The notes under the pieces are model-generated. The model was not told where the DNA came from. It saw nothing but the letters and a program-made list of their open reading frames with translations, and made no database searches. From Aeromicrobium fastidiosum (lineage in GTDB: Bacteria; Actinomycetota; Actinomycetes; Propionibacteriales; Nocardioidaceae), in the NCBI RefSeq assembly GCF_017876595.1, contig NZ_JAGIOG010000001.1:930001-994000 (forward strand): DNA of 64,000 nt. Direction: 5' to 3'. The first letter of the stretch is position 1; each line of letters starts with the position of its first letter. Shown one piece after another: positions 17,711 to 26,481 of the stretch. The position numbers were made by a program, and so were the translations under genes.

Positions 17711-18139
17711 TCAGACGTCGTCGATCTGCACCTCGGCCTCGACCCCGAGCGCCAGCGTGCGGCTGACGGTGCACAGCCGTGTCTCAGCCTTGTGGATCGC
17801 ATCGGGCAGCAGCGCCCTGGCCCGCTCGCCCGCCTCGCCCTCGGGGAAGGCGACGTCGAACCGCATCAGCAGGTCGACCAGGTGGTTGCCGAGCTCGTCG
17901 CGGATCTTGTCGGCCCGCGTGTGGACGTCGAAGGTCGTGGGCTCGGCCCGCCGCGACACCAGCGGGTCGACCGTGATCGCGGTGCACCCGGCCAGTGCGA
18001 CGAGCAGCAGCTCGACGGGCGTGAAGTCGTCGGTCGACCCGTCGCCGATCTCGAGGGTCGTGCCGCGGACGTTGGTCGCGCGGTAGCGGGACGGGCCGGT
18101 GCGGGTCAGCTCGACGCTGCGCTCGGTGTCGTCCGACAT
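17711..18139 (-). CDS. OsmC family protein
   Basis: From the ATG at 18139 the protein has 142 residues and the OsmC/Ohr fold: DDFTPVELLLVALAGCTAITVD carries the first redox Cys, and a second Cys occurs in AETRLCTVSRTL. It probably detoxifies organic peroxides or acts on thiol-reactive compounds, though the spacing suggests a YhfA/OsmC-like rather than Ohr protein. Its ATG overlaps the stop of the DUF2470 gene by one base (TGATG), so they are translationally coupled. Confidence 0.9.
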   Translation of the reverse strand: MSDDTERSVELTRTGPSRYRATNVRGTTLEIGDGSTDDFTPVELLLVALAGCTAITVDPLVSRRAEPTTFDVHTRADKIRDELGNHLVDLLMRFDVAFPEGEAGERARALLPDAIHKAETRLCTVSRTLALGVEAEVQIDDV

Positions 18140-18438
18140 CAGTGCGCCTCCCTCGCCGGCAGGCCGAGCCGCGCGACCGCCGCGTCGTGCAGGTGCACGA
18201 CCTCGCGGCGGATGTCGGCCCGCTCGACCACGGGGCCCAGCCACGGGACGGTCGCCGATCTCGTCGTGCCGTCGACCTCGACGTCCCACGTGCCACCGGC
18301 GGCGTCGACGCCCGTCATCGAGGCTGCCGAGGCTGCCGGGTCGACGAACGCGCGGACGATCGTGAGGCTGTCGTCGGTGTGGTCGTCGTTCATGTGGTGG
18401 AGGATCGCGCCCACCACCTCGGCGGAGAAGGTCGTCAT
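18139..18438 (-). CDS. DUF2470-domain protein
   Basis: A 99-residue protein starting MTTFSAEVVGAILHHMNDDH, which matches the DUF2470 domain also found at the C-terminus of haem-utilisation HugZ-type and pyridoxamine-oxidase-like proteins (His and Asp pairs in HHMNDDHTDD). As a free-standing domain its role is unclear; haem or metal handling is a guess. It leads a two-gene operon with OsmC. Confidence 0.85.
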   Translation of the reverse strand: MTTFSAEVVGAILHHMNDDHTDDSLTIVRAFVDPAASAASMTGVDAAGGTWDVEVDGTTRSATVPWLGPVVERADIRREVVHLHDAAVARLGLPAREAH

Positions 18439-18509
18439 GACCCGACGGTATCTCCCGAGCGCGACCGACAGATAGTGCGAGGAGGGCGCCCGGCCCGGAG
18501 ACTGGAGCC

Positions 18510-19991
18510 ATGTCATCCCCCCGCAGTCTTGTCACCGGCGCGACCGGCTACGTCGGCGGCCGCCTGGTCCCCCAGCTGCTCGAGGCCGGCCACACCGTGC
18601 GGGTCATGGTGCGCGACGAGCGCAAGGCCCGCGCCCACGAGTGGTCGCACGGCGTCGAGATCGCGGTCGGCGACGGCACGAGCGACTCGGACGTGCGAGC
18701 CGCGATGGAGGACGTCGACGTCCTCTACTACCTCCTGCACTCGATCGGGACGGGCGACGACTTCGGCAAGACCGAGCACGACATGGCCCAGCGGTTCGCC
18801 GACGCCGCCAAGGAGGCCGGCGTCAGCCGCATCGTCTATCTCGGCGGCATGATCCCCGAGGGCGAGGAGCTCTCGGAGCACCTCAGCTCGCGCGGCGAGG
18901 TCGGCGACGTGCTGCTCGCGTCGGGCGTGCCGACGACCGTCCTGCAGGCCGGCGTCGTGATCGGCTCGGGCTCGGCCTCGTTCGAGATGCTGCGCTACCT
19001 GACCGAGCGGCTGCCCGTCATGGTCACCCCGAAGTGGGTCAACACCCGCATCCAGCCCATCGCGATCCGCGACGTCCTGCGCTACCTCGTGGGCTCCGCC
19101 GCGATGCCGTCCGAGGTCAGCCGACGCTTCGACATCGGCGGCCCGGAAGTGCTGACGTACCTCGACCTGATGCAGCGGTTCGCCGGCATCTCGGGCCTGC
19201 CGAAGCGTCGCGTCCTGAAGGTGCCGCTGCTGTCGCCGGGGCTCTCGAGCCACTGGATCGGCCTCATCACGCCCGTGCCGGCGAGCCTGGCCCGTCCGCT
19301 CGTGGAGTCGCTGCGCAACACTGTCGTCGCCGCCGACACCGACATCAAGGAGCTCATCCCCGACCCGCCCGAGGGCCTGATCGACTTCGACCGCTCGGTC
19401 GAGCTCGCACTGACCAAGATCCAGGACCTCGACGTGCCGACGAGCTGGTCGTCCGCCGCCACCGCCGGCGCGCCCGCCGAGGGCCTGCCGACCGACCCCG
19501 ACTGGGCGGGCGGCTCGCTCTACAAGGACGAGCGCACCCGCGAGGTCAACGCCAGCCCCGCCAACCTCTGGAAGGTCATCGAGGGGATCGGCGGCCGCAA
19601 CGGCTGGTACTCGTGGGCGCTCGCGTGGTGGGTGCGCGGCGTGCTCGACCGGTTCGCCGGCGGTCCGGGTCTGCGCCGCGGCCGCCGCAACCCGCAGGAT
19701 CTCGTGGTCGGCGACGCCCTCGACTTCTGGCGGGTCGAGGACACCGACGACGCGACGTTCCTGCGCCTGCGGGCCGAGATGAAGCTGCCCGGGCTGGCCT
19801 GGCTCGAGATGCAGGTCGGCTCGACCGAGGGCGGCACCACGACGTTCCATCACCGCGCCCTGTTCGCGCCCAAGGGCCTGCTGGGACACGCCTACTGGTT
19901 CGCGATCCTGCCGTTCCACGGCATCGTGTTCGGCTCGATGCAGCGCAACATCGCCAAGGCCGCCGAGGCTTTGGAGGAGCAGCCGACATGA
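18510..19991 (+). CDS. NAD(P)H-binding epimerase-like protein with DUF2867
   Basis: The 493-residue protein has an N-terminal extended-SDR domain (VTGATGYVGGRLVPQLLEAG at residues 8-27; no YxxxK pair seen, typical of atypical NmrA-like SDRs) of about 300 residues, and a C-terminal DUF2867 domain (about 340-490; YSWALAWWVRGVLDRF, FHHRALFAPKGLLGHAYWF). Such proteins are usually annotated as SDR/DUF2867 fusion and their substrate is unknown. GGAG lies 9 bases before the ATG. The stop overlaps the DUF1206 start by four bases. Confidence 0.9.
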   Translation: MSSPRSLVTGATGYVGGRLVPQLLEAGHTVRVMVRDERKARAHEWSHGVEIAVGDGTSDSDVRAAMEDVDVLYYLLHSIGTGDDFGKTEHDMAQRFADAAKEAGVSRIVYLGGMIPEGEELSEHLSSRGEVGDVLLASGVPTTVLQAGVVIGSGSASFEMLRYLTERLPVMVTPKWVNTRIQPIAIRDVLRYLVGSAAMPSEVSRRFDIGGPEVLTYLDLMQRFAGISGLPKRRVLKVPLLSPGLSSHWIGLITPVPASLARPLVESLRNTVVAADTDIKELIPDPPEGLIDFDRSVELALTKIQDLDVPTSWSSAATAGAPAEGLPTDPDWAGGSLYKDERTREVNASPANLWKVIEGIGGRNGWYSWALAWWVRGVLDRFAGGPGLRRGRRNPQDLVVGDALDFWRVEDTDDATFLRLRAEMKLPGLAWLEMQVGSTEGGTTTFHHRALFAPKGLLGHAYWFAILPFHGIVFGSMQRNIAKAAEALEEQPT

Positions 19992-20800
19992 CGTCGTCCG
20001 GCGCCCAGCAGGTGCGGCACAGCGACCTGCTCAAGCACGGCGCCCGGGTGGGGCTCGTCGCCTATGGTGTCGTCCACCTCGTCATCGCGTGGATCGCCCT
20101 GCAGGTCGCGTGGTCCGGCGGCGGCGACGCGAGCAGCGGCGGCGCCCTACGGACCGTCGCCGAGCAGCCGTTCGGGCGCACCCTGCTGTGGCTCACGGTC
20201 GCGGGTCTCGCGGCGCTCGTGGTCTGGCAGCTCGGCACCGCCGTGTGGGGGTATCAGACCGAGGACGGCGCCAAGCGGGCGCGCAAGCGTCTCGGGGCAG
20301 CCGGGCGCGTCATCGTCTACGGGGCGCTCGCCGTCTCGGCCGCGAAGATCGCCGCCGGGACGGGCGGCGGGTCGGGCGGCGACTCGAAGGAGGAGGGCCT
20401 CACCGCCGACCTCCTGGGTGCGCCGGCCGGACGCTTCCTCGTCGCGGCCGTGGGGCTCGCGATCATCGCGCTCGGCATCCGGCAGGTGCATCGGGGCGTG
20501 ACCGACTCCTTCACTCACGACCTCGAAGGTCCGGCCACGTCGGGCGACTCCGGATCCGTCGTGGTCCTGCTGGGGCGGGTCGGCTACGTCGCGAAGGGTG
20601 CCGCGGTCGGCGTCGTCGGCATCCTGTTCGGCTGGGCCGCCCTGGCGTACGACCCCGAGAAGGCCGGTGGGCTCGACGACGCCCTCCAGACCGTCCGCGA
20701 CCAGCCATTCGGTCCGTACCTGCTGAGCGCCGTGGCCCTGGGGCTCGCGGCGTTCGGCCTGTTCTGCTTCGCCTGGGCCAAGAACCCCCGCACGCGCTGA
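19988..20800 (+). CDS. DUF1206 membrane protein
   Basis: The ATG at 19988 overlaps the preceding stop (ATGA) and gives 270 residues. Three repeats of the DUF1206 unit are visible, each two transmembrane helices beginning near GLVAYGVVHLVIAW, AGRVIVYGALAVSAAK and VGYVAKGAAVGVVGILFGWAA, making about six helices with PFGRTLL/PFGPYLL turns. Function unknown. Translational coupling with the SDR-DUF2867 protein suggests joint action at the membrane. Confidence 0.9.
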   Translation: MTSSGAQQVRHSDLLKHGARVGLVAYGVVHLVIAWIALQVAWSGGGDASSGGALRTVAEQPFGRTLLWLTVAGLAALVVWQLGTAVWGYQTEDGAKRARKRLGAAGRVIVYGALAVSAAKIAAGTGGGSGGDSKEEGLTADLLGAPAGRFLVAAVGLAIIALGIRQVHRGVTDSFTHDLEGPATSGDSGSVVVLLGRVGYVAKGAAVGVVGILFGWAALAYDPEKAGGLDDALQTVRDQPFGPYLLSAVALGLAAFGLFCFAWAKNPRTR

Positions 20801-20821
20801 GCCGTCCACCGGAGCCCGGGT

Positions 20822-20845
20822 TGCTACACTCTGCTACAGGAGTGT
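20822..20845 (+). promoter_or_regulatory. Candidate toxin-antitoxin operator
   Basis: Just before the antitoxin start lie a direct repeat TGCTACA (20822-20828 approximately and 20832-20838) and an inverted repeat ACACTC-N8-GAGTGT (20826-20831 and 20840-20845). Phd-type antitoxins repress their own operons by binding such repeats near the promoter, so this is the likely autoregulatory site. AGGAG at 20838-20842 is the ribosome site. Confidence 0.5.
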
Positions 20846-20852
20846 GACAGTC

Positions 20853-21116
20853 ATGCGGACCATCCCCCATCGAGAGCTGCGCAACAACAGCAGCGCCGTG
20901 CTGGCCGACGTGAAGGCCGGCGAGACCATCGCCGTGACCAACAACGGCGAGATCAGCGCCATCCTGGTGCCTCCGTCGACGAGCGCGTACGACCAGATGG
21001 TGGCTGCGGGTCTGGTGTCACGCGCCCGCCGACCCGGGCACGCCCGTGACATCGCCAGGATCGTGCCGTCGCGCACGTCGCAGGATGTTCTGGACGAGCT
21101 GCGCTCCGACCGATGA
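20853..21116 (+). CDS. Phd/YefM-family antitoxin
   Basis: An 87-residue antitoxin from the ATG at 20853 (a GTG three codons earlier is too close to the AGGAG site). The N-terminal fold RTIPHRELRNNSSAVLADVKAGETIAVTNNG (residues 2-32) is the Phd/YefM DNA-binding domain; the C-terminus (LVSRARRPGHARDIARIVPS) would wrap the toxin. It overlaps the PIN toxin gene by four bases. Confidence 0.92.
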   Translation: MRTIPHRELRNNSSAVLADVKAGETIAVTNNGEISAILVPPSTSAYDQMVAAGLVSRARRPGHARDIARIVPSRTSQDVLDELRSDR

Positions 21117-21511
21117 GCCTCCACTACGCCGACACCTCGGCCTGGCTGAAGCTCGTGGTCGACGAGGCCGAGACCGAGCCGATGCTCGACCACCTCACTG
21201 CGGTGCAGACGGCGGGCGGACGCTTCGCCTCGTCCCAGCTCCTCGCCACCGAGCTGCTCCGCGCGGGGGGTCGTCTCGGGGTCAACGCTGCCGGCATCGA
21301 CGACGCCTTGGCCGAGATCGACCTCGTCCTGCCGACAGCTCAGACCTATCGACTCGCCGGACGCCTGCCGGGCGCATCGCTGCGATCGCTCGACGCCCTG
21401 CACCTGGCCACGGCCCTCGAGACCGGCGCAGACGCCTTCGTCACCTACGACCTGCGACAGGCCGACGCCGCCATCGACGCCGGCCTGCGCGTCGTCGCGC
21501 CCGGCACCTGA
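21113..21511 (+). CDS. PIN-domain toxin (VapC-like)
   Basis: A 132-residue PIN-domain ribonuclease: ADTSAWLKLVVDE supplies the first catalytic Asp, ATELLRAGGR the Glu, SLDALHLATALE the second Asp and FVTYDLRQADAA the last acidic residue, so the active site looks complete. As a VapC-type toxin it would cleave RNA when released from the antitoxin encoded immediately upstream (four-base overlap). Confidence 0.93.
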   Translation: MSLHYADTSAWLKLVVDEAETEPMLDHLTAVQTAGGRFASSQLLATELLRAGGRLGVNAAGIDDALAEIDLVLPTAQTYRLAGRLPGASLRSLDALHLATALETGADAFVTYDLRQADAAIDAGLRVVAPGT

Positions 21512-21554
21512 CCGCGCGGTTGCATCCGCACGGCGCGGGCAACAGAATGTCCGG

Positions 21555-23048
21555 ATGGATCTCTTCCGCATCAAGTCCGTCGAACGCTCCATCGCGGAGA
21601 CCGACGAGCCCGAGACCCGGCTCAAGAAGGAGCTCTCGGCGTGGGACCTGACGGTCTTCGGCGTCGGCGTGATGGTCGGCACCGGCATCTTCGTGCTGAC
21701 CGGGGAGCAGGCCTACAGCAACGCCGGACCCGCGATCGTCATCTCGTTCGTCATCGCCGGCATCGTGTGCGGCCTTGCGGCGCTCTGCTACGCCGAGTTC
21801 GCCTCGACGGTGCCCGTCGCGGGCAGCGCCTACACGTTCTCGTACGCGACGCTCGGTGAGCTGATCGCGTGGATCATCGGCTGGGACCTCGTGCTCGAGC
21901 TGGCCCTCGGGGCGGCGGTCGTGGCCCGCGGCTGGTCGGCCTACCTGCAGTCGCTGTTCGACCTGCCGACCTGGCTGGCCGGCGACGAGGCGATCCCCGA
22001 CTTCGGCGCCATCGCGATCGTCTTGGCGCTGACGGCCCTGGGCGTCTTCGGCACCAAGCTGTCCGGACGGTTCACGAGCGTCCTGGTGATCGTCAAGGTC
22101 GCAGTCGTGACGTTCGTGATCGTGGCGGGACTGTTCTTCATCAAGGCGTCCAACTACACCCCGTTCGTGCCCGACTCCCAGCCCAGCAAGGGCGAGTCGG
22201 GGCTCGACTCGACGCTGCTGCAGTCGATCTTCGGCGTCGACCCGACGGTGTTCGGCGTGTACGGCATCATCGCGGCGGCTTCCGTCGTGTTCTTCGCGTT
22301 CATCGGCTTCGACGTCGTCGCGACGTCGGCCGAGGAGACCAAGAACCCGCAGCGCGACATGCCGCGCGGCATCCTCGGCTCGCTCGCGATCGTCACGGTG
22401 CTGTACGCCGCGGTGTCGTTCGTCGTGACGGGCATGCTCAAGTACAGCGACGACCGCATGAACACCGCCGCCCCGCTCGCGGAAGCCTTCAAGGCCAACG
22501 ACCTCGACTGGGCCAGCAAGCTCATCTCGGTCGGTGCCGTCGCCGGCCTGACGACCGTCGTGCTCGTCCTGATGCTGGGTCAGTCGCGCGTGCTGTTCGC
22601 GATGTCGCGCGACGGCCTGCTGCCCGTCAGCCTCGCGAAGGTGCACCCCCGCTTCGGCACGCCCTACCGCATCACGGTCATCACGGGCCTGTTCGTCGCC
22701 GTCCTCGCGGGCTTCGTGCCGCTGTCGGAGCTGTCGAAGCTCGTCAGCATCGGGACGCTGTTCGCGTTCGTCGTAGTGTCGGCCGGGGTCATCATCCTGC
22801 GCCGCACCCGCGCCGACCTCGACCGCCCGTTCCGGGTGCCGGCCGTGCCGCTCATCCCGATCCTGTCGATCGCGGCGTGCCTGTGGCTCATGGTCAACCT
22901 GTCGGTCGAGACGTGGGTGCGATTCCTGATCTGGCTCGCGATCGGCTTCGTCGTCTACTTCGCGTATGGCTACAAGTCGTCGCGACTCGGCAAGGGTCTC
23001 AGGCAGGCGGAGGTCGACGGCGACGTCAGCGGTGGGCCGTCGACGTGA
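21555..23048 (+). CDS. APC-family amino acid permease
   Basis: The 497-residue transporter has about twelve hydrophobic segments and the cationic-amino-acid-transporter signature: VGVMVGTGIFVLTG in the first helix, FASTVPVAGSAYTFSYATLGE, then FAFIGFDVVATSAEETKNPQRDMP in the middle. It resembles YfnA/CAT-type proton- or exchange-driven amino acid importers; the substrate is not certain. The last 23 bases overlap the convergent TetR gene. Confidence 0.92.
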   Translation: MDLFRIKSVERSIAETDEPETRLKKELSAWDLTVFGVGVMVGTGIFVLTGEQAYSNAGPAIVISFVIAGIVCGLAALCYAEFASTVPVAGSAYTFSYATLGELIAWIIGWDLVLELALGAAVVARGWSAYLQSLFDLPTWLAGDEAIPDFGAIAIVLALTALGVFGTKLSGRFTSVLVIVKVAVVTFVIVAGLFFIKASNYTPFVPDSQPSKGESGLDSTLLQSIFGVDPTVFGVYGIIAAASVVFFAFIGFDVVATSAEETKNPQRDMPRGILGSLAIVTVLYAAVSFVVTGMLKYSDDRMNTAAPLAEAFKANDLDWASKLISVGAVAGLTTVVLVLMLGQSRVLFAMSRDGLLPVSLAKVHPRFGTPYRITVITGLFVAVLAGFVPLSELSKLVSIGTLFAFVVVSAGVIILRRTRADLDRPFRVPAVPLIPILSIAACLWLMVNLSVETWVRFLIWLAIGFVVYFAYGYKSSRLGKGLRQAEVDGDVSGGPST

Positions 23049-23643
23049 AGTGATGAGTCGCGGCGTCGACGATCATCTGCGGATCGGCCTCGAGGACACC
23101 CTCGATCCAGGCCGTGACCAGCTCTGCGACGCCGCCGATGAACATCGTGGCGGCGATCCGGCCCTCGACCTCGTCCCACGCCTCGACGCCGTACAGGCCC
23201 CGCGCCTCGTGCGCCGCGAGCTCGGCGAAGCGCCGCAGCAGCTCGGCGCGGTGGGGCCTCAGGGCATCGATCGACATCGACTCGACGATCGCCACCCGCC
23301 CCTTGCGTGGGTCGTCGGTCAGGATCTCCACGAACGCGCCGATGCCCGCCCGGACGCGTTCGGTGGGATCGCCCGTGGCGGCGCCGAGCGCCGCGACCGA
23401 CCGGTCGGCGATCTGCTCGGCGATGCCGTCCATGACGGCCCGTAGCGCGGCGTCGAGGCCGTCGAAGCTCTCGTAGAAGTAGCGCTCGGTCAGGCCCGCC
23501 TCGGCGCAGATGCGGGTCATCGTGACCTTCGGTCCCCCGTCGCGGCCCCACACCTCGAGGGTCGCCTCGAGCAGCCGTGCGCGGCGCTCGGCCGTCCGCT
23601 CCTCGGCCGACCGACCCTTGTACGTCCCCGCCTTGACCGCCAT
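23026..23643 (-). CDS. TetR-family regulator
   Basis: The ATG at 23643 gives 205 residues. The N-terminal helix-turn-helix (VTMTRICAEAGLTERYFYESF, residues about 38-58 in parts) is TetR-type; the C-terminal half is the ligand and dimer domain (AATMFIGGVAELVTAWIEGV). It is divergent from the P450 gene with 45 bases between, and a GACAG-N6-CTGTC palindrome lies in between, so it probably represses itself and the P450/SDR genes. The -10 box CAAGAT ends six bases before the ATG, implying a leaderless mRNA. Confidence 0.92.
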   Translation of the reverse strand: MAVKAGTYKGRSAEERTAERRARLLEATLEVWGRDGGPKVTMTRICAEAGLTERYFYESFDGLDAALRAVMDGIAEQIADRSVAALGAATGDPTERVRAGIGAFVEILTDDPRKGRVAIVESMSIDALRPHRAELLRRFAELAAHEARGLYGVEAWDEVEGRIAATMFIGGVAELVTAWIEGVLEADPQMIVDAATHHFTSTAHR

Positions 23644-23649
23644 GCGCCC

Positions 23650-23688
23650 ATCTTGACAGAGCGTCCTGTCTGAATGCAAGATGCCGGT
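23650..23688. promoter_or_regulatory. Overlapping divergent promoters with TetR site
   Basis: Toward P450: TTGACA (23653-23658), 18 bases, CAAGAT (23677-23682), start GTG at the predicted +1. Toward tetR: TTGCAT, 18 bases, CAAGAT (23650-23655 on the minus strand), start ATG at the predicted +1. The -35 of each overlaps the -10 of the other, and GACAG-N6-CTGTC (23655-23659, 23666-23670) lies within. A repressor here would block both genes. Confidence 0.65.
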
Positions 23689-25011
23689 GTGACCCAGACC
23701 ACCACCCTTCCTCCCCGCCGCCGCGGCCTGCCCTGGATCGGGCAGACGATCCACTACGTGCGCAATCCGATGTCGATGATGCGCAGCCAGTACGACGGCT
23801 GGGGTCCCGTGTCCGACACGGCCTTCCTCGGCAAGCGCTGGACGATGCTGCTGGGGCCCGATGCGTGCGAGGCGGCGTTCCGCAACGCCGACAAGGCCTT
23901 CGCGAGCGGCGAGGGCTGGGGCTACCTCGTCGGACCGTTCTTCGACCGCGGGCTGATGCTGCTCGACTTCGACGAGCACCACCGCCACCGCCGCATCATG
24001 CAGTCGGCGTTCACCCGCGACCGGCTCGAGGGCTACACCGCCGCGCTGCAGCCCGCCGTGTCCGCGGGCCTCGCGCACTGGCGCACCGGGCCCGACTTCC
24101 GGGCCTACCCGGCGCTCAAGGAGCTCACGCTCGACCTCGCCACCGAGGTGTTCATGGGCGGTGCCGAGCTCACGACGCCCGACGAGCTCGAGCGCGTCAA
24201 CCAGGCGTTCATCGACTGCGTGCAGGCGGCCACCTCGATCGTCCGCGCCAACGTGCCCGGCACGCGGTGGGGCCGGGCACTGCGGGGACGACGCCTGCTC
24301 GAGGAGTTCTTCGGCCGCCACCTCGAGGCCAAGCGCAGCAAGCCGGGCGACGACCTGTTCTCGGTGCTGTGCCACCTCGAGACCGACGACGGCGAGCGGT
24401 TCAGCGACGCCGACGTCGTCAACCACATGATCTTCCTACTCATGGCCGCGCACGACACGTCGACCATCACGGTCTCGACCATGATGCAGCAGCTGGGCCA
24501 GCACCCCGAGTGGCAGCAGCGATGCCGCGAGGAGGCCCTCGCCCTGCCGGACAACCCGACGATGAGCGAGCTCGACGGGCTCGTCGCGATCGACCTGGTC
24601 ATGAAGGAATGCCTGCGGCTCGTGCCGCCCGTGCCCATGGTGGCCCGCAAGGCCGTCAAGGACACCGAGGTCCTCGGGCACCACATCCCGGCCGGACGCC
24701 TCGTGGCCGTCATGATGCACCTGTCACACCACATGCCCGAGCTGTGGGACGACCCAGAGCGGTTCGACCCCGAGCGGTTCGCCGACCACCGCCGCGACGA
24801 CAAGGTGCACCGTCACGCCTGGGACCCGTTCGGGGGAGGCGTCCACAAGTGCCTCGGCCTGTTCTTCGCCGGGGCCGAGGTCAAGACGATCCTCGTGCAC
24901 CTGCTGCGCCAGTACGAGTGGACCGTCGACCCCGGCTACGTCGCCCCCATGAGCTACGCCTCGCTGCCCTTCCCGAAGGACGGACAACCCGTCCACCTGA
25001 CCCGCCGCTGA
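23689..25011 (+). CDS. Cytochrome P450
   Basis: A complete P450: I-helix oxygen motif AHDTST, K-helix ECLR (ExxR), the PERFDPERFA segment and the haem-binding loop FGGGVHKCLG with the Cys ligand. I chose the GTG at 23689 (440 residues), which falls exactly at the predicted transcription start; an in-frame ATG at 23674 would add five residues. Substrate unknown; hydroxylation of a lipid, sterol or terpenoid is typical for such class I enzymes. The following SDR gene, 44 bases later, could oxidise the product. No ferredoxin gene is adjacent. Confidence 0.93.
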   Translation: MTQTTTLPPRRRGLPWIGQTIHYVRNPMSMMRSQYDGWGPVSDTAFLGKRWTMLLGPDACEAAFRNADKAFASGEGWGYLVGPFFDRGLMLLDFDEHHRHRRIMQSAFTRDRLEGYTAALQPAVSAGLAHWRTGPDFRAYPALKELTLDLATEVFMGGAELTTPDELERVNQAFIDCVQAATSIVRANVPGTRWGRALRGRRLLEEFFGRHLEAKRSKPGDDLFSVLCHLETDDGERFSDADVVNHMIFLLMAAHDTSTITVSTMMQQLGQHPEWQQRCREEALALPDNPTMSELDGLVAIDLVMKECLRLVPPVPMVARKAVKDTEVLGHHIPAGRLVAVMMHLSHHMPELWDDPERFDPERFADHRRDDKVHRHAWDPFGGGVHKCLGLFFAGAEVKTILVHLLRQYEWTVDPGYVAPMSYASLPFPKDGQPVHLTRR

Positions 25012-25055
25012 CACCCATCGACCCCAGACCCCTGCCCCCAAGCCCCAGGAGCGCC

Positions 25056-25877
25056 ATGTCCCGCATGCTGACCAACCAGGTCGTCGCCATCACCGGAGCC
25101 GGTCGTGGCATCGGTCTGGCCGCTGCCAGGCAGTTCGCCGCCGCAGGAGCGATCGTCGTGATCGGCGACCTCGACGACGACGTCGCGGCCAAGGCGGCCC
25201 TGGCGGTCGGCGGCCGCGCCGTCGCGCACGTCGTCGACGTCGCCGACCGCGAGTCGTTCGCCCGCTTCGTCGACCTCGCCCGACAGCAGGGACCCATCGA
25301 CGTCCTCGTCAACAACGCCGGCATCATGCCGCTGTCGCCCCTCGTCGACGAGACCGACGCGGCGACCGACCGCATCATCGACGTCAACCTGCGCGCGGTC
25401 ATCACCGGAACCAAGCTCGTGGCTCCCGAGATGATCGCGCGGGGCCACGGGCACATCATCAACATCGCCTCTGCCGTCGGCCGCATCGCCGTGGCCAACG
25501 GCGCGACGTACAGCGCGAGCAAGTACGCCGTCATGGGGTTCTCCGAGGCCATGCAGTCCGAGCTCGCGCCCTCCGGTGTCGACGTGTCGTGCATCCTGCC
25601 GACCGTCGTCGACACCGAGCTGGCTGCAGGTGTCTCGGCGGCCAAGGGCATGCGTGCCGTCAGCCCCGACGAGGTCGCGGCCTCGATCGTCAAGGTCGCC
25701 CAGAAGCCACGGTTCGAGACGTGGGTGCCGGCGTGGAGCAAGGGACTGTTCTACTCCATGAACGTCCTGCCGCGGCGCGTCCGCAACGGTGCCGGTCACG
25801 CGATCGGAGCCGACGAGGCACTGCGGGCGGTCGACGTCGACGCCCGCGCCGAGTACGAGCGGCGCGCTCGCCGCTAG
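25056..25877 (+). CDS. SDR family oxidoreductase
   Basis: The ATG at 25056 follows AGGAG and gives 273 residues. TGAGRGIG at residues 13-20, NNAGIMP, the catalytic Ser in NIASAVG and YSASKYAV are all present, so it is a classical SDR. It probably works with the upstream P450, oxidising the hydroxylated product, and would be under the same TetR regulator. The final codons overlap the stop of the convergent Lrp gene (CTAGC). Confidence 0.92.
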   Translation: MSRMLTNQVVAITGAGRGIGLAAARQFAAAGAIVVIGDLDDDVAAKAALAVGGRAVAHVVDVADRESFARFVDLARQQGPIDVLVNNAGIMPLSPLVDETDAATDRIIDVNLRAVITGTKLVAPEMIARGHGHIINIASAVGRIAVANGATYSASKYAVMGFSEAMQSELAPSGVDVSCILPTVVDTELAAGVSAAKGMRAVSPDEVAASIVKVAQKPRFETWVPAWSKGLFYSMNVLPRRVRNGAGHAIGADEALRAVDVDARAEYERRARR

Positions 25878-26338
25878 CGGGTTCCCCAGGTGAACCGGTG
25901 GGTGTGGGTGCGGTAGTACGTGAAGGTCTGCAGCCCCCGCACCCCCGGCACCGACCTGATCTGGTCGTTGACCACGGCGTAGAGGGCGTCGTGGTCGGGC
26001 GCGATCACCTCGACGAGCAGATCGGCGGGCCCCGCGGCCACGACGACGTAGATGACGGCGTCGATCGCGCCGATCGCGCCGGCGACCGGCTCGACGTCGC
26101 CCTCGACCTCGATCGTCAGCATCGCCATGCTGCGGTAGCCCAGCTGGAGGGGATCGGTGACGCCGATGACGCGCAGGATGCCGCGCTCCTGCAGACGGAG
26201 CACGCGAGCGCGGGCAGCACCTGACGAGAGGCCGGTCGCGGACGCGAGGTCGGAGTACGGGAGGCGGCCGTCCTCCTGCAGCAGCGTCAGCAGCTGACGG
26301 TCGGTCGCATCGAGTCCGTCGTCGGGTGAGGGTGTCAC
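25874..26338 (-). CDS. Lrp/AsnC-family regulator
   Basis: The 154-residue protein has an N-terminal AsnC helix-turn-helix (LDATDRQLLTLLQEDGRLPYSDLA, then GLSSGAARARVLRLQERGIL) and a C-terminal RAM/ACT-like ligand domain (VVVAAGPADLLVEVIAPDHD). It is divergent from the kinase-aminotransferase fusion with 143 bases between and most likely controls it in response to an amino acid or amine. Confidence 0.92.
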   Translation of the reverse strand: MTPSPDDGLDATDRQLLTLLQEDGRLPYSDLASATGLSSGAARARVLRLQERGILRVIGVTDPLQLGYRSMAMLTIEVEGDVEPVAGAIGAIDAVIYVVVAAGPADLLVEVIAPDHDALYAVVNDQIRSVPGVRGLQTFTYYRTHTHRFTWGTR

Positions 26339-26481
26339 GTGGACACCCTAGACCACCGCGAACAGCAGAATCGGCAGTGCTTAGACCGTTTCACACACGA
26401 TCTTGCGGCCTTGAATCCGTCTGGCCCTATGATCGGGAGCACCAGCGTCGGCGTCCGGCGCCGTCTGCACCCGGAGGATCC

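Noticed and set aside
18430..18446. Third copy of the ATACCG-N3-GTATCT element upstream of DUF2470
   Set aside because: Only the right half (CGGTATCT) matches and it is not positioned at a -10 box; expected by chance.
21513..21538. CCGCGC...GCGCGG hairpin after the PIN toxin gene
   Set aside because: Only six pairs around a 14-base loop in GC-rich DNA; likely chance.
26326..26481. Longer N-terminus for the kinase/aminotransferase fusion
   Set aside because: The upstream part overlaps the Lrp start and promoter region; GGAGGA before ATG 26482 and the kinase fold start support the shorter form.
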